Below, in pieces: positions 47,263 to 58,455 of a stretch of DNA of 64,000 nt. Both the position numbers and the translations under genes were made by a program. How positions within the stretch are numbered: the first letter of the stretch is position 1; each line of letters starts with the position of its first letter. This DNA comes from Rhytidiadelphus loreus (lineage: Eukaryota > Streptophyta > Bryopsida > Hypnales > Hylocomiaceae): NCBI GenBank assembly GCA_947034895.1, contig OX344762.1:78362981-78426980 (forward strand). Reading direction: 5' to 3'. The notes under the pieces are model-generated. The model was not told the DNA's origin. It made no database searches and was given only the letters and a program-made list of their open reading frames with translations.

Positions 47263-48106
47263 ATCTTTTTGGACACATGCAACTGTAGGATCTCATAGTG
47301 AAATAGATGAAAAAAGATATGGAAAAAATTTCAGAATTTTCCACCACGTAGATTACAAGATATTAACGTTTGAAGTGACAAAAATCATTTTTGGGGGCTT
47401 GTGAAAATACGAGCAAGCTGCACTTCACAAGGTTACATTTGTATAAAAAAATGCCGAAAATGGTGGTTACCTTTGGATTCATTTCTCAAGTCAAGTTGGC
47501 TACATGCTTGAAATTTTCCACATCATTTGGAATTGCACAACACATAGAAAAAACATAGTAAGTAGAAAGAAGTAAAAAGTTATTCAAAACACTAAATTGT
47601 TAAGAATTTAATTATAAAACTGAAAAATCCCAATCCCAACAGTAATAATGTAGTAATAAACGATCTAAATCATATATTTTTATTTTTTTTCATGTAATAT
47701 ACAAAATTGAGTTAAGTAATGGACTCCAAAGTTTAATTTTGAGTAGGGAATCCATAACTACCCGCAAACTAGAACACTTCATAACCTTCATCTTGTAAAT
47801 CAAAATGGAATGATTCAAAGCTTTCCACGTATATATAAATCTAGAGAACCAATTTCAGATTTTTATTTTTGAAAAAAGTGATTTAAAAAAAAAAAATTGG
47901 GTTGCCTTTTGACCATTGAAAATTACATATCATGCAATAACTTTTGAACCATGTAGTCAAAAGTTATGAAAATTGTTGGGCCCCTTAAAGCCACTCCTTG
48001 GGCACGTGTTGTGTGAAAATTTCAACAAAAATAAATTAAAAATTCCATTCATAGTGAGCTGCCCAAAATTGCAATGTCTTAAAAAACCCGCAGTTTGGTC
48101 CTTTAA
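47263..48106 (+). mobile_element. TTAA element, family 1, left end lost
   Basis: Matches 14188-15071 from GGACACATGCAACTGTAGG to CAGTTTGGTCCTTTAA, including AAGATATTAACGTTTGAAG and GCTACATGCTTGAAA. The left terminus is missing, and the right terminus merges with the TTAA that starts the next element. Confidence 0.65.
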
Positions 48107-48679
48107 CCCTGGAGCGCTCCAACATCCATTTTCTGGACGATGAACAGATTCAGATCCTTGTTTTTGTCTCATTCCTGCTTGGATGAAAGTCATCCTAATT
48201 TTTGGTGATACTTTATCAAGTTGTTGTCCTATCCATCGATTGGATTTGGTGTTACTAGAATATATACATTTCTAAAATTACAAATGTGGAAGTATGTCAA
48301 GTGGTCAATTTGCATTGACTTTAGTTCAAAACTAGATGTGCAAAAATGAGGTCAAAGATGTAAAGGTCACAAAAATTTCAAAAAATCACCATATGTAGAG
48401 AACCTTATTTCAAATCCATTCCAACAAGTTTTACTCAAAAAAATGATAATATTTTACTTGTAATTGATTTTAGAAGGAATTCTGAAATTTTCTTTTCAAA
48501 ATTTATAGAAAAGATTGGTGATAGCATTAGTAGATCTAACCGTACGGATAGAATTTAAAAGTCAAAATCTACAACTTTCATTTGTATACCAATTCCAAAA
48601 TATTCTTCCAAATTGTAGTTTATAATGGTTTTTCTCAAATCGTCAATTTTGGAGACGAATCCAGACGTTTAGGGGTTAA
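48103..48679 (+). mobile_element. TTAA-flanked element, third family
   Basis: Left end TTAACCCTGGAGCGCTCCAA, right end GACGTTTAGGGGTTAA (a second GGGTTAA follows at 48680-48686). The interior includes GGACGATGAACAG, akin to the element at 61032. It abuts the family-1 copy at a shared TTAA. Confidence 0.6.
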
Positions 48680-48889
48680 GGGTTAATGATACTTTTTTTT
48701 TTTTTTTTGAAACACATAATTAGTTAATGACATTTTTCAAGGACACTTTAATGCAAATCTAGGGTACACAAATGGATACAAGGACAAAAATGGGTGTTTT
48801 CACCTCACATGTTGAAATTTGGTGACTAATAATAACTTAGCATTGGGTTGTTCTATCTTAAGTTTACCTTCTTTTTTTTCTCTTTCCCC

Positions 48890-49060
48890 TTTCTTTTTCC
48901 TTTTTTCTTTTTTGAAACAAATGAAACAATTTCTATTTGTGGTGGTGGTGGAATACGAACCTGTCAGCTGCAAGTGACGTGCCTGGGGAACCAAGACAGT
49001 GAGACAGGGCAGACAAAGACCAGAGTAACAGACAGGAGGGAAGGGGCAGGTGGCCAGGGT
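48890..49060 (-). mobile_element. SINE-like copy (minus strand)
   Basis: Plus-strand TTTTTTGAAACAAATGAAAC is the complement of the GTTTCATTTGTTTC-A(n) tail of the 13.9-kb SINE. GGAATACGAACCTGTC is the complement of a B-box-like GACAGGTTCGTATTCC. The body is GC-rich. Target duplication not found; the left part of the inverted repeat at 49040-49305 overlaps its start. Confidence 0.6.
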
Positions 49061-49305
49061 GAACTGACCCCCTCATTGGCCCGTTAGGGGTTATTGTGAA
49101 AAAAAGCCCCCTAATTTTTGCTGTGATTTTTCTAATTTCTACACCTCCCTAAGGTAGTTAACGGGGGGCCATTAATTGCAAATCTGAATTCAGAATTTGT
49201 AAATTTTATCATCTCATTGCAAATAAAAAATTCCACAGGGTTTTTTCCCAGGGGTAAAATGGGGCAATGAGGGGGTCAGCTCACCTTGGCCGGGGCAGGT
49301 GACAC
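49040..49305. repeat. Inverted repeat of about 45 bp arms
   Basis: GGTGAACTGACCCCCTCATT (from 49058) faces AATGAGGGGGTCAGCTCACC (to 49285). Similarity extends outward into GGCAGGTGGCC / GGCCGGGGCAGGTG. It could be a MITE inserted between two SINE pieces, or two SINE copies in opposite orientation. Confidence 0.65.
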
Positions 49306-49329
49306 TGAGGCCGCAACGCCTCCCCCTTT

Positions 49330-49440
49330 TTTTGGCCTGAAACAAATGAAACAGGATTTCATTGCAACTGAAAGAAACAGAACAATAGCTGCCAGTCACA
49401 GGCGCCGGTGCCCTGGCACTCGCAGCAGGGAGAACAATTT
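49330..49440 (-). mobile_element. SINE-like copy, short
   Basis: CCTGAAACAAATGAAACAGG followed by ATTTCATTGCAACTGAAA, the tail and subterminal part of the 13.9-kb SINE family in minus orientation. The 5' part is lost or too diverged to see. Confidence 0.5.
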
Positions 49441-49696
49441 TTTTCCCTCTCGGTTGTACCTTTTTTCTTTTTTTTTGAAATTTCCTCGGTGGTACCTTTC
49501 AGCTTCTAACTTATCCATGGTGATAGTTGGCAACTTCTGCCATTTTCATCAATGGAAGTACATCTTGGCAGCATACATCTGGCCTTACAACTCAAGTACT
49601 TGAAAATGGAAAAAAAAAAGATACGGGCTTACCCCAATATAGCAATATTCACAGGGGACGGGCCTGACACAGGGCAGGCCATCGATGATAAACTAA

Positions 49697-50369
49697 GAGC
49701 AGCTCCAATGCAACACTGGAACAAGACCTGTCTTGTTGTTTGTTGTCTTGTGAGGTCTTTGTTCATCATCTTGTCCTTTGTGTGTCCCCGCAAGGCCACT
49801 TGTGGCTGGTGGGTTTGTCCTTTACTCTTTGCAATGGAACTCGTTTCATTTGTTTCAAAAACAAAAACAAAAACAAAAACAAAACAACATACATTGGAAC
49901 AAGTACAAGTGAGAACGATGGCTATAATATGCTTTTGCAAAAATCTACTCTCCAATGCTGCCAGTGTAACCAATGGCATTTTCCAAGGCTCTTCACATGA
50001 GAGGCCTTGCACGGCATTTTCGGGGTGATTTGCTGAGCACAGAAGAGCACAAAGGAAGCTAAGATTCTCTGACACATGGTGGTGATTCCTACTAGCAGGG
50101 CTTTTTTTGGTTGGTGAAATTTCGCCAGGCTGTCAGAAATCTAACCTCTCTAGCTTTGTCCCTCCAAAAACTGGCTTCTGCAGTGAAGCTAGGAGGGGGA
50201 AATGGGTCCCCTCCAAAAAATCCCTGGTTCCTACAGTAGTTAGAACAGGTGGTGGTGGTCCCCAAAGTGCGCTCACAACAAGTTTGTTGTTTTTGCATTT
50301 ATTGCCACATTGGGGGCGGGGGCGCAAGTGACACCCTGGAGAAAGACTCAGGCACGATTGGAGCTGCTC
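49697..50369. mobile_element. TIR element with TAA target duplication, carrying a SINE
   Basis: Ends GAGCAGCTCCAAT and ATTGGAGCTGCTC, flanked by TAA at 49694-49696 and 50370-50372: the 3-bp T-A-A duplication and short TIRs of PIF/Harbinger-type elements. Inside, 49780-49880 is a plus-strand SINE tail (CGTTTCATTTGTTTC then repeated AAAAAC). The segment 50097-50232 is shared with 44862-45000. No transposase frame is seen. Confidence 0.7.
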
Positions 50370-50836
50370 TAAAGAGTTGGGGTCCGGATTCAAAACAATC
50401 AGTAAATTTTCATTTGTATCAAAAATAAAAGAATAAAAAAATCAGCAAAGTTTCATTTGTATCAAAAAATAAAAATAAAAATAAAAATCAGCAGAGTTTC
50501 ATTGCTTGTTTCAAAAGAAACAAGCATAAAAAGCAGCAAATGTCAGTGACATGGTGTAAGTTAAAGCCCGGCCTTGACACATTTTAAGCTTAGTTTTATT
50601 TCATTGCTTCTCCCTCACTGGGTTCCCTCAGCAAATGTCAGTGTCTGTTGCCCTCTGCTAACAGTTTGAAGAGCGTTTTGTTGTCGTACATTGTCCTCTG
50701 TGCATTAAAGTTATGTAGGCATGCTAATTCTCGTGGCCAATCACATCTCCTGTAACTTTAACTTGAGCTTGATCGCACAGCATCATCCTCTGCAAGAAAA
50801 AACAACAACTGAACATCCTGTGGCAAGGTTGGCATT

Positions 50837-51249
50837 AGGGGTAGTCACACCTTCTTCACTTTGCACTTGGAGAATGGAGAATGAAAAGTTGGTGAGGGTT
50901 TGGAGGAGCCAATGGGAAGCCGTGGTGAGTGAAGGAGGTGTGACACCCCTAAAAGATGTGTTGAGAGTGGAGAATGAAAAAAGTGGAGAAGCAACTTACC
51001 TAAACCTAAGATTAGACATAAAGTTGGAGGAAAATCGGCAACAACAAAGGTAAAGCGGCAATGAAAGGTAAAAGTGTAGAGCACAAAAGAATCTTCTTAA
51101 GTGCTTAAATCTTCCGCACTCCCAACCTTCACCTCAAGAGGTGAAAACTAGGAGTGTGGACTTAAGTATATTCTACCAACATGAAGCCAACCCCAAGCCG
51201 CCACCTTTCCATTCTCCAAGTGCAAAGTGAAGAAGGTGTGACTACCTCT
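50837..51249. mobile_element. Element with about 40-bp near-perfect TIRs
   Basis: AGGGGTAGTCACACCTTCTT at the left is matched by AAGAAGGTGTGACTACCTCT at the right; complementarity continues to about 40 bp with a single mismatch, near the tip. It is flanked by ATT at 50834-50836 and 51250-51252. The 110-codon frame inside (50721-51053) starts outside the element, so it is not a transposase. Superfamily unassigned. The clean TIRs suggest recent activity. Confidence 0.75.
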
Positions 51250-51252
51250 ATT

Positions 51253-52090
51253 AAGGTAGAGGGCTCATAAATGGTCCACCTAAGGAAAGAAACAATTGTG
51301 GTGGGGCAGCAATGTGTTGAAACAGTCTGAAATTTTTATCATAGTAAGAAAAATGGAAAACAGTACAAAACCTTTTTTTTTGGTAATATTCAGAGTTATA
51401 TTGAATTTACAATGATTTTCCAAAGGGAAAGGTGGCCAGGGCACTATTTGTGCGCATAGGCTGTAAGAGTCATCAAGTGGAATGTAGTTTTGAATGCAGC
51501 GGGTGAGTCCAAAAATTGAGTGACACGAGGGTGAGTATGTTCATGGGAGTTGTAGAAATTGCCCACAATGTGCCAGAAACGGAGCAAGGCCCATTTATGA
51601 CCTCTACAAAAGTTTATTACATTTAACTGCGGCCATCTAAATCTTAATCTGGGCAATTCAATAGTTCTTGCTTCAATTACAAAGCGCATGTACATGGAGC
51701 CTCTATGGATTGGTGATGGTCCTAAAACCAAACACTTTGAATGAGTTTTTTTATCACATCAAAAAAGCTAGTTGTTCTGAAGAACCATCTGCACTATTTT
51801 GGCACCATTTGTAGGGGCGATTTAATATAGCCGCACGATTTCAAAGCCCTCTACCTTACCTAGTTGTAATTCTGGTTTCAAAGTCAGGACTTTGAAACTA
51901 TAGGAAAAATAAACTAGAACCATGCATGACAGCTAGTTGTCAGGATTGGCATTTCATGGCAAATAATTAATCAAAGTTGGAAAAACAATTTCGATATAGG
52001 GCAAACTACCCCATCACGGAATAAATGGGAGCAAGTCCATTGTGGGCAAAGTCCTAATGGTGATGTACATTTCAGAACTTGAACTTATGC
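51253..52090. other. Possible larger TIR element, and AT-rich DNA
   Basis: AAGGTAGAGGGCT (51254-51266) and AGCCCTCTACCTT (51846-51858) are perfect 13-bp inverted repeats. If they are termini, the element at 50837-51249 inserted at its left edge. No gene seen; the 95-codon minus frame at 51444-51731 has no motif. Confidence 0.4.
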
Positions 52091-52170
52091 TTAACCCTTA
52101 AAGGTTATTGATTATGTTTTCATCAATAACACTCTAAAACTGCCATTTTTAGTACAAGCAACAATTTTTT

Positions 52171-53016
52171 TTAACCCCTAAAGGACCAAGGCCTTTTATT
52201 CTACCAAAAAACACTCAAAATTGCCATTTCTATAGCAAAAAGTAAAAAAAACTTGAATCCCCCCCATCTAACCACATGATCTTACACCTAACTAGTATAA
52301 GAATGTGCGGAAAAAATTTCAGAATTTTTGACTGCATAGATTGCAAGATATTTGTGTTTAAATTGAAAAAAACAAGTTTTTCAGTACATTGCAGGACTAG
52401 ATTTTTTGACTTTGAACATTTTTAACTTAATTTTTTTGCACTACAAAGTTTTGAGCTTTAAATCTTCATAGTGAAGATTTGGGTTGAGAGTCTAGGGAAA
52501 AAAATGAAATCCATAGGGGAACAATAATATCTTTTAGATGATATTAAAATGCAGAAAATCCCAATGGTAAGATTGTTCTAGCAAGAAAAATAAACCATGT
52601 GGAACTTTTTTCCTTTTAAATTGCAAAAACTGCATTCAGAAATGAATCCTACAAGTGTTTTTTTTCAAGAAGATGCTCTAATTGCCTCCAAACAAGATTG
52701 TCCATAACTTTTTCATAACAAATCCAAATGGAATGAATAAAAGCTTTCCATGTATACAAAAATATAAACTATAAGGGAAAAAATTCAAATTTAAAAAAAA
52801 GTTTTAAATCTTTTTTTTGTTGCCCTTTGTCCCTTGTTTTGAGCTTATTTGGACATGACTTTTATTCCCAGACAGGAATTAAAAAATATATATATTTCCA
52901 TAAAGATTATCAACTTTTCTATCTTAAAAAAGAAGTCAAAAAGTCAAGGAAAAATTTCAACTTGTAGGTACCTGCCCAAAATCCCATCTGTCCCTCAAAG
53001 GTCCTTTATGGGTTAA
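52171..53016 (+). mobile_element. Nested TTAA element, family 2 (forward)
   Basis: Ends TTAACCCCTAAAGGACC and GGTCCTTTATGGGTTAA, nearly perfect inverted repeats. The outer element continues on both sides (CAACAATTTTTT before, AAACAACATTTTTAG after). 846 bp, non-coding. Confidence 0.85.
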
Positions 53017-53128
53017 AAACAACATTTTTAGAAACATGTAACTATAGGATCTTATAGTACGTTGGTTTGAAAAGATGTGGAATTTTTTTTCAGAAATTTC
53101 CACTTTGTAGATTGCAAGATATTAGCAT

Positions 53129-54022
53129 TGTATCCCTAAAGGACCATTTGCCTCTCGAGGAACACCTAGGATTTCATGAAGGTATTGCTGAATTTTTGTC
53201 TTGATTTTTTGAATTTTTTTTTGAAGATAGGAAATTTGATTAGCTTCATGGGAATATAATTTTTTGTTCAATCGGTTCCTGGGAACAAAAGTTATGCCCA
53301 AATAAGCTCAAAACAAGGTTGAGGGGATAGCAAAAAATAAAAATAAAAAAATTTGAATTTGAATCTTTTTGTTTTTTTATTCTCATAGAATATATATATT
53401 TTCTACACGGAAAGATTTGATTCATTCCATTTGGATTTGTTATGAGAAAGTTATGGACAATCTCGTGTTTCAAGCAATTAAAGCATCTTCTTGAAAAAGT
53501 ATTTTGTAGAATTCATTTCTGAATGCAATTTTTACAATTTTTCAAAAAAAGAAGTTTCACATGATTTAGTTTGCTTTCTAGAACAATCTCACCATTGGGA
53601 TTAGCGCATTTCAATTCCATCTTAGAGGTATTAATAATTTTGATTTTCCTTCTACCTTCTACCTACTTCTACTTAACAATTTTTAAAAGAATAAAAATTA
53701 AGTCTTTTTTAGTGTTTTTTTCTAGACTCTCAACTCAATTCTCCACTATAAAGATTTAAAGCTCAAAACTTTGTAGTGCGAAAAATTTAAGTTAAGAAGG
53801 TTCAAAGTCAAATACTATAGTCCAGCTATGTGCTGAAAACCACTTTTTTCAATTTGTGTGGTTAAAAATTCTGAAATTTTTTCCATACATTTTCAGACTA
53901 GTTAGGTGTAAGATCCTACGGTTAGATGTGCCAAAGAAATTTTGTTACTCTTTGCAATAGAAATGGCAGTTTTCAATGTTTTTTTTGCAAAAAAACATTT
54001 CAGTTGGTCCTTTAGGGATTAG
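53129..54022 (-). mobile_element. Nested TTAA element, family 2 (inverted)
   Basis: Reverse complement of the 52171 copy, with ends TATCCCTAAAGGACC and GGTCCTTTAGGGATTA. It interrupts the outer element exactly between GATATTAGCATTG and GAGTGACAAAACT, which are adjacent (GATACTAGCGTCTGAAGTGAC) at 14.39 kb. Flanking TTAA is eroded. Confidence 0.8.
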
Positions 54023-55149
54023 AGTGACAAAACTACTTTTTGTGCCTTGCAAAAAAAAAAAGGGTTATTGCACTTCACAAGGTCACATTTGTAAGAAAAA
54101 ATGTCCATGTTGTTGTTGCTTCTTTGGATTCATTTTGAAGGCAAGTTGGCTACATGCTTGAACAAATTCAAATCATTTGGAATTTTACAACACATAGGAA
54201 AAAAATAGTAAGTAGAACAAAGTAGTGAATGATTCAAAATACTAAATTGTTGAGAGTTTAGTTATGGAATTGGAAAATGCCAATCTCAATGGTTGCAATG
54301 TTTTAATAAACAATCCACATCCTATGATTTTAATTTTTTCAAAAAACATTGAAAATTGAGTAAGATGAAGGACTTCAAAGGTTTGTTTTAGAGTAAAGAT
54401 TCCATAACTTCCCGCAAACTAAAACTCCTCATAACTTTTGACTCATTGATCAAAATGGAATGATTCAAAGCTTTCCACATATATATAACTTTAGAAAACT
54501 AGTTTCAAATTTTTGTTTATGTTAAAAGTGATTTAAGAAAAAAAAAATTGGATTGCCCAAGCTGCCCGCAGATCATTGAAAATTACCTATCATACAATAA
54601 CTTTTGAACCATGTAGTCAAAAGCTATGAAAATTGTTGGGCCTTAAAGTTACTCCTTGAGCACATGTTGTGTGGAAATTTCAAAGAAAAAGAATAAAAAT
54701 TCCATTCGTAGTGAGTTGCCTAAAATTGCTATGTTGCCAAAAAACGGTGTTTGGTCCTTTAGGGGTTAACTTAGTCCAAAGTCTTTTGAAAAAAAACATT
54801 CTACTATGATTAAATGAACTTTGTCCATATCTATTTCTTGAATGTTTGAAATCTCAAACAAGTTCTTATTGGTGAAAGTTGGCTTGATTTTCCACATTAA
54901 CTTAGTTCAAAGTTTTTTGGAAAAAATTATTCTACTATAATTAAACGAGGTCTGAAATTCTACTTTGAACACAGTTCATGCTTTTAACTTGACTACGAAC
55001 GATTGAGCTCCTACAAATCCAGATGGGTGGTTGTACCTCCTACTAGCACCCCACTTGTATAAAGAGCTCGTCTTCCCTTCAAGATTCTCTACTTTCTGTA
55101 ACGTGTAATGGGAGAAACTGGAATGGAAACTCTCAATTCTTGCAGGAGT

Positions 55150-58100
55150 ATTTGGAGCATTAAACTGAACACAACTGCTAACACAGTCTTCTTAAGTTCG
55201 GCATCAGATTCCAGTCTGGCAGCTGGAGAAGCTCCATCCAACCCATCAGATTGAGCGCCACCAATTTCGACAACTCCACACCATGAATCGGGAAATCAGT
55301 GTTGCCAAAACCAGGGACCGGATGCTCAAGTATACAAGATTTATGAGATTGTTGAACCGAAAAAAATCAAAGTTCCATGCGATTCAATTCTCCAAGGCAC
55401 TTGCTTAGGAAGTTAATGCTAGTTCGATCTTCACTTCAGTTGTCGACGTTGGCAGAACTGAAGCGCGGTAGTCGAGGCTCCTGAGGGTGGGTTTATGAAC
55501 ACCCGGCCAGTAAGGCTTGGGGAGCGCTATGTTGTTGCAATAAATAATGGACAAAGATTGCAGGTTCTAACGCTGGCCTGGCAGAGAAATGGAATATGCT
55601 TGTAGGATGTCAAAGTATCCAAAATCACAACCCGAAGTTAAGTCCTGTCTTAATTGCACCCTGAAGTGGAAGTTGATGCTTCGTGAGAATCTTCGGTGTC
55701 TTTTGTAGAACTACACGAGGACAAAATAGATTTAGTTCCAGAAGGCAACTTAAGCCTTGTAATGACCCTGAGCCGTCTGAGGGTCGAGTATGAGTAGATT
55801 GTGCCACTGCAGGTTCTCAACTGGACAACCAAACGCACGGACTCTTTGCACCTTGAATCATGATCCGAAAGCTTGTGAAGGAGACTTACGGTGCCAATCT
55901 TCCTTGTAAACACATGCACAACTTTCGAAATTCATTATTTTCCTCGATCTGCCATCTTGCAAATTCTTTGTAGAGCTCATGCATGGAGATTTTATTATTG
56001 GTGACCTGAGTCAGCTTCTCTCCAACTCCTTCGTCTGCACATAACACACAACATATGATGATATTTTTTAGTAGTCGCTTTATATGTCTAAATACGAACA
56101 AAAATTTATTGTCAAAATAGTGACAAGTATTGCCGAACACGTTTATTGGTACGCAGCTACATATGCAACTACATTGAGGAGTTTCTTGGACATCAAACTT
56201 CAACAACATAAGGCGAAAAAGTTGTGTGAAGGCGAACTCCCTCACAATGGCCGAAACATGTTCATGTAAAGCAAATGAACACAAATATCTGGTCATTTTA
56301 GATTGTATCAAAAGTGTAGACTATAAAAGGAAGCTTTGGCGTTGACACACCCAAATCGCCGCCCTTCACATCGTTGTTGGTCTCCATTCTGATCGACATT
56401 TACTTACTCCAGCCCACAAATTATTGATGAAACGTTCTGAACATGTCAATTAACTTCAATAACATCTTGCTTGGGAGAATGGAAGGCTGACTGTGCACTC
56501 TTGCAATATGTATCACCCTCCTCTCAAACTCAGAGCTTATCCAATTCATCTCGCACTCCAGTCTGTCCAAGAATATGAGCTTTGACAAGGTAGAGAAGGT
56601 GCTCAGACCCAGAATATAAACATGCTACTCGATTCTCGAGAAATCTGGAGTTTGCCACGATCGTTCATCCACGTACTCTTCCCATGACATAAGATCTTCA
56701 CTGTGCAAATCATGAAAGTAGACCCCCAACGCCTGCAGTGCCAACGGATGGTACTGTTTGAGAGATTGGGTCTCAATGGAGAAAAAGCACTGCTCAAGGA
56801 AACGGTCTACAATCCCTTGCACCTCAGTTTCTAATGATTGAAGGGGTCGAGATTGAACGGGCAGCCTTCGACAGCAAGAACATGGAAGCTTTTTCAATTC
56901 TTTAGTCAAGCTGCGAGTTGGCTTAATTACAGTACTTGGAATGACTGAGAATCGATTTCAGAATAATTTCACTCCTGGATGTGATTAAGAGATTGCTGCC
57001 AGTTGCAAACCCTGCGTTTAGATATGCACGGGGCTTCTTCTCGAAGAGAGCCTTCCGCATCGCCAATATTGTCCGCAGCCAGAAAGATGGGCTGATTCGT
57101 CGTTCTACATGAACATTCATCATGGAATTATTACATTGGAAACTTGCATTGATCTTCAGAAAGATATCGAATGATAGTCAGTTAAACCTGGAATTTTCCT
57201 AAGAAATTTGTCTAGGTGGTCATCCATGATCATTCATCTTCCATATTTACAGGAACGATATGTTTGTGCTGCGATTTTCAGACTGAAAAATTAGAAGTTC
57301 CCCAGCCTGCATTCTAAGATTTCTTGCTTCTGACAATATTGTACAAATCAAAACTTCGATATTGTTGTTCACAATATCCTCCCGTAAAAAATCGGTTCAT
57401 TTCCTCAACGCCAACTTCACCAATGCAGGATCGTCTTTTGGTCTATCGCTTCCCAACTCGACTCGACAAACCCTTCTACGAAAATTTGACTGACAGTGAT
57501 TGCATAAGGCCTCGCACAAACTAAAGTTGTCTTTCCCAAGCCAGCCACCCACGCCATATATTACCAAACCTTCCCATCCCAAATCACATTGCTGTCAACT
57601 TCCTCGGTCTTTGTCAAACATCAACGATACAATCTGCACAACTCAACAATCACAATAATACTGAAAAAAGAGTAGTGCTTGTAAGAAAAAAAATAATGGG
57701 TGACACTTGTCTTCTCCTTGAACTCCTTGGATCTACCATTTTGAAGGTAGATCTCACCTTTTTGATTTGGACAAGAATCACATTGGTTGATTGACTTTTT
57801 TGTTCATGCCCAAATTGAACCTCCCAAAATGAGCTGTAAACTACACTATAGAACTTAATTTTGAAAAATTCCAAAAGGTGGAGTTAAACTTGGAATTTGA
57901 TGAAACTATTGCCATTAGATTCATAATGCAGTCTATTTTTTAGAAATATTTTTTATTTTAAAAAAAACTCAAAAAAGAGGGGCAACTACTAGAAAATGGT
58001 TGCTTGGGTCATTAGGGGTTAAGAAGAGGGAGATTAAGATTGATAATGTTTGTTGCTTGCTTGTGCAAATGTTTAGTAGGGCAAGCTCGAAATAGCTTGG

Positions 58101-58455
58101 TCTGCAGCCCTTTAGAGACCCCATAATTCCTCTAATGTGACTTTCTTGGATTGCAGGAAGGTGCTCAACTGCTACTTAGAAGTTGTTATGAAATCCGTAG
58201 ACAATATATGTATATACAATTCACGGCCAATGAGCATTGCTTTTCTGCCGCTTTGAGTATCAGAGACGCAAACTTCTCTCCGTTTGGTACGCTATCCGAG
58301 TTCTGGTCAACAAACGGAAACTGGCTCGTATTTTCCCAAGTGGCCACACAAAGCTGCTCCACAAAGGGCTTCTGGAATCCACTGTAATGACTCAAAAATA
58401 TCTTGTACTTCGCCAGAAGCTCTGGCTGGCATGCAACTGCACAGATTGCAAACAC
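55150..58455 (-). pseudogene. TIR-NB-ARC-LRR disease-resistance gene, broken
   Basis: Order of pieces on the minus strand: TIR-like domain at 58455-58186 (KIFLSHYSGFQKPFVEQLCV, GEKFASLILKAAEKQCSLAV); P-loop region at 57582-57397 (GVGGWLGKDN where GxGGxGKTT is expected, so the nucleotide-binding Lys-Thr is spoiled); RNBS-B at 57123-56923 (GSNLLITSRSEIIL); GLPLAL-like region at 56909-56625 (YHPLALQALGVYF); MHD-like region near 56000-55886 (NKISMHELYKEFARW, with E for D); then leucine-rich pieces down to about 55200 (LVALNLMGWMELLQLPDWNL). Frames change between pieces, and a repeat (57664-58022) sits between TIR and P-loop. Intact relatives are intracellular pathogen sensors; this copy should be non-functional. 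Some breaks could be introns. Confidence 0.7.
57664..58022 (+). mobile_element. Repeat with TTAA right end, inside the NLR relic
   Basis: Partner of 46947-47262. The right end is GGTCATTAGGGGTTAA (TTAA 58019-58022), like the other TTAA elements. The left end is not clear. It separates the TIR-like and P-loop segments of the resistance-gene relic. Confidence 0.55.

Larger units (their letters stand above)
52091..54769 (+). mobile_element. TTAA element, family 1, containing two nested elements
   Basis: Outer ends TTAACCCTTAAAGG (52091) and TTGGTCCTTTAGGGGTTAA (to 54769). Subtracting 52171-53016 and 53129-54022 leaves about 0.94 kb that aligns in order with 14188-15071 (TAAAACTGCCATTTTTAGTA, AGATTGCAAGATATTAGC, GTAGTCAAAAGCTATG). 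The 62-codon frame at 53571 is by chance. Confidence 0.82.

Noticed and set aside
49552..50075. Frames of 148-158 codons on both strands
   Set aside because: They run through SINE and TIR-element sequence and contain the translated A-tail (KTKTKTK); not genes.
14188..54769. TTAA elements as LTR retrotransposon remnants
   Set aside because: Ends are inverted, not direct, there is no primer-binding or polypurine site, and no coding remains lie inside.
55886..56311. 141-codon frame as an independent gene
   Set aside because: Only its C-terminal part has a motif, and that is the MHD-like part of the resistance-gene relic; the rest is filler.
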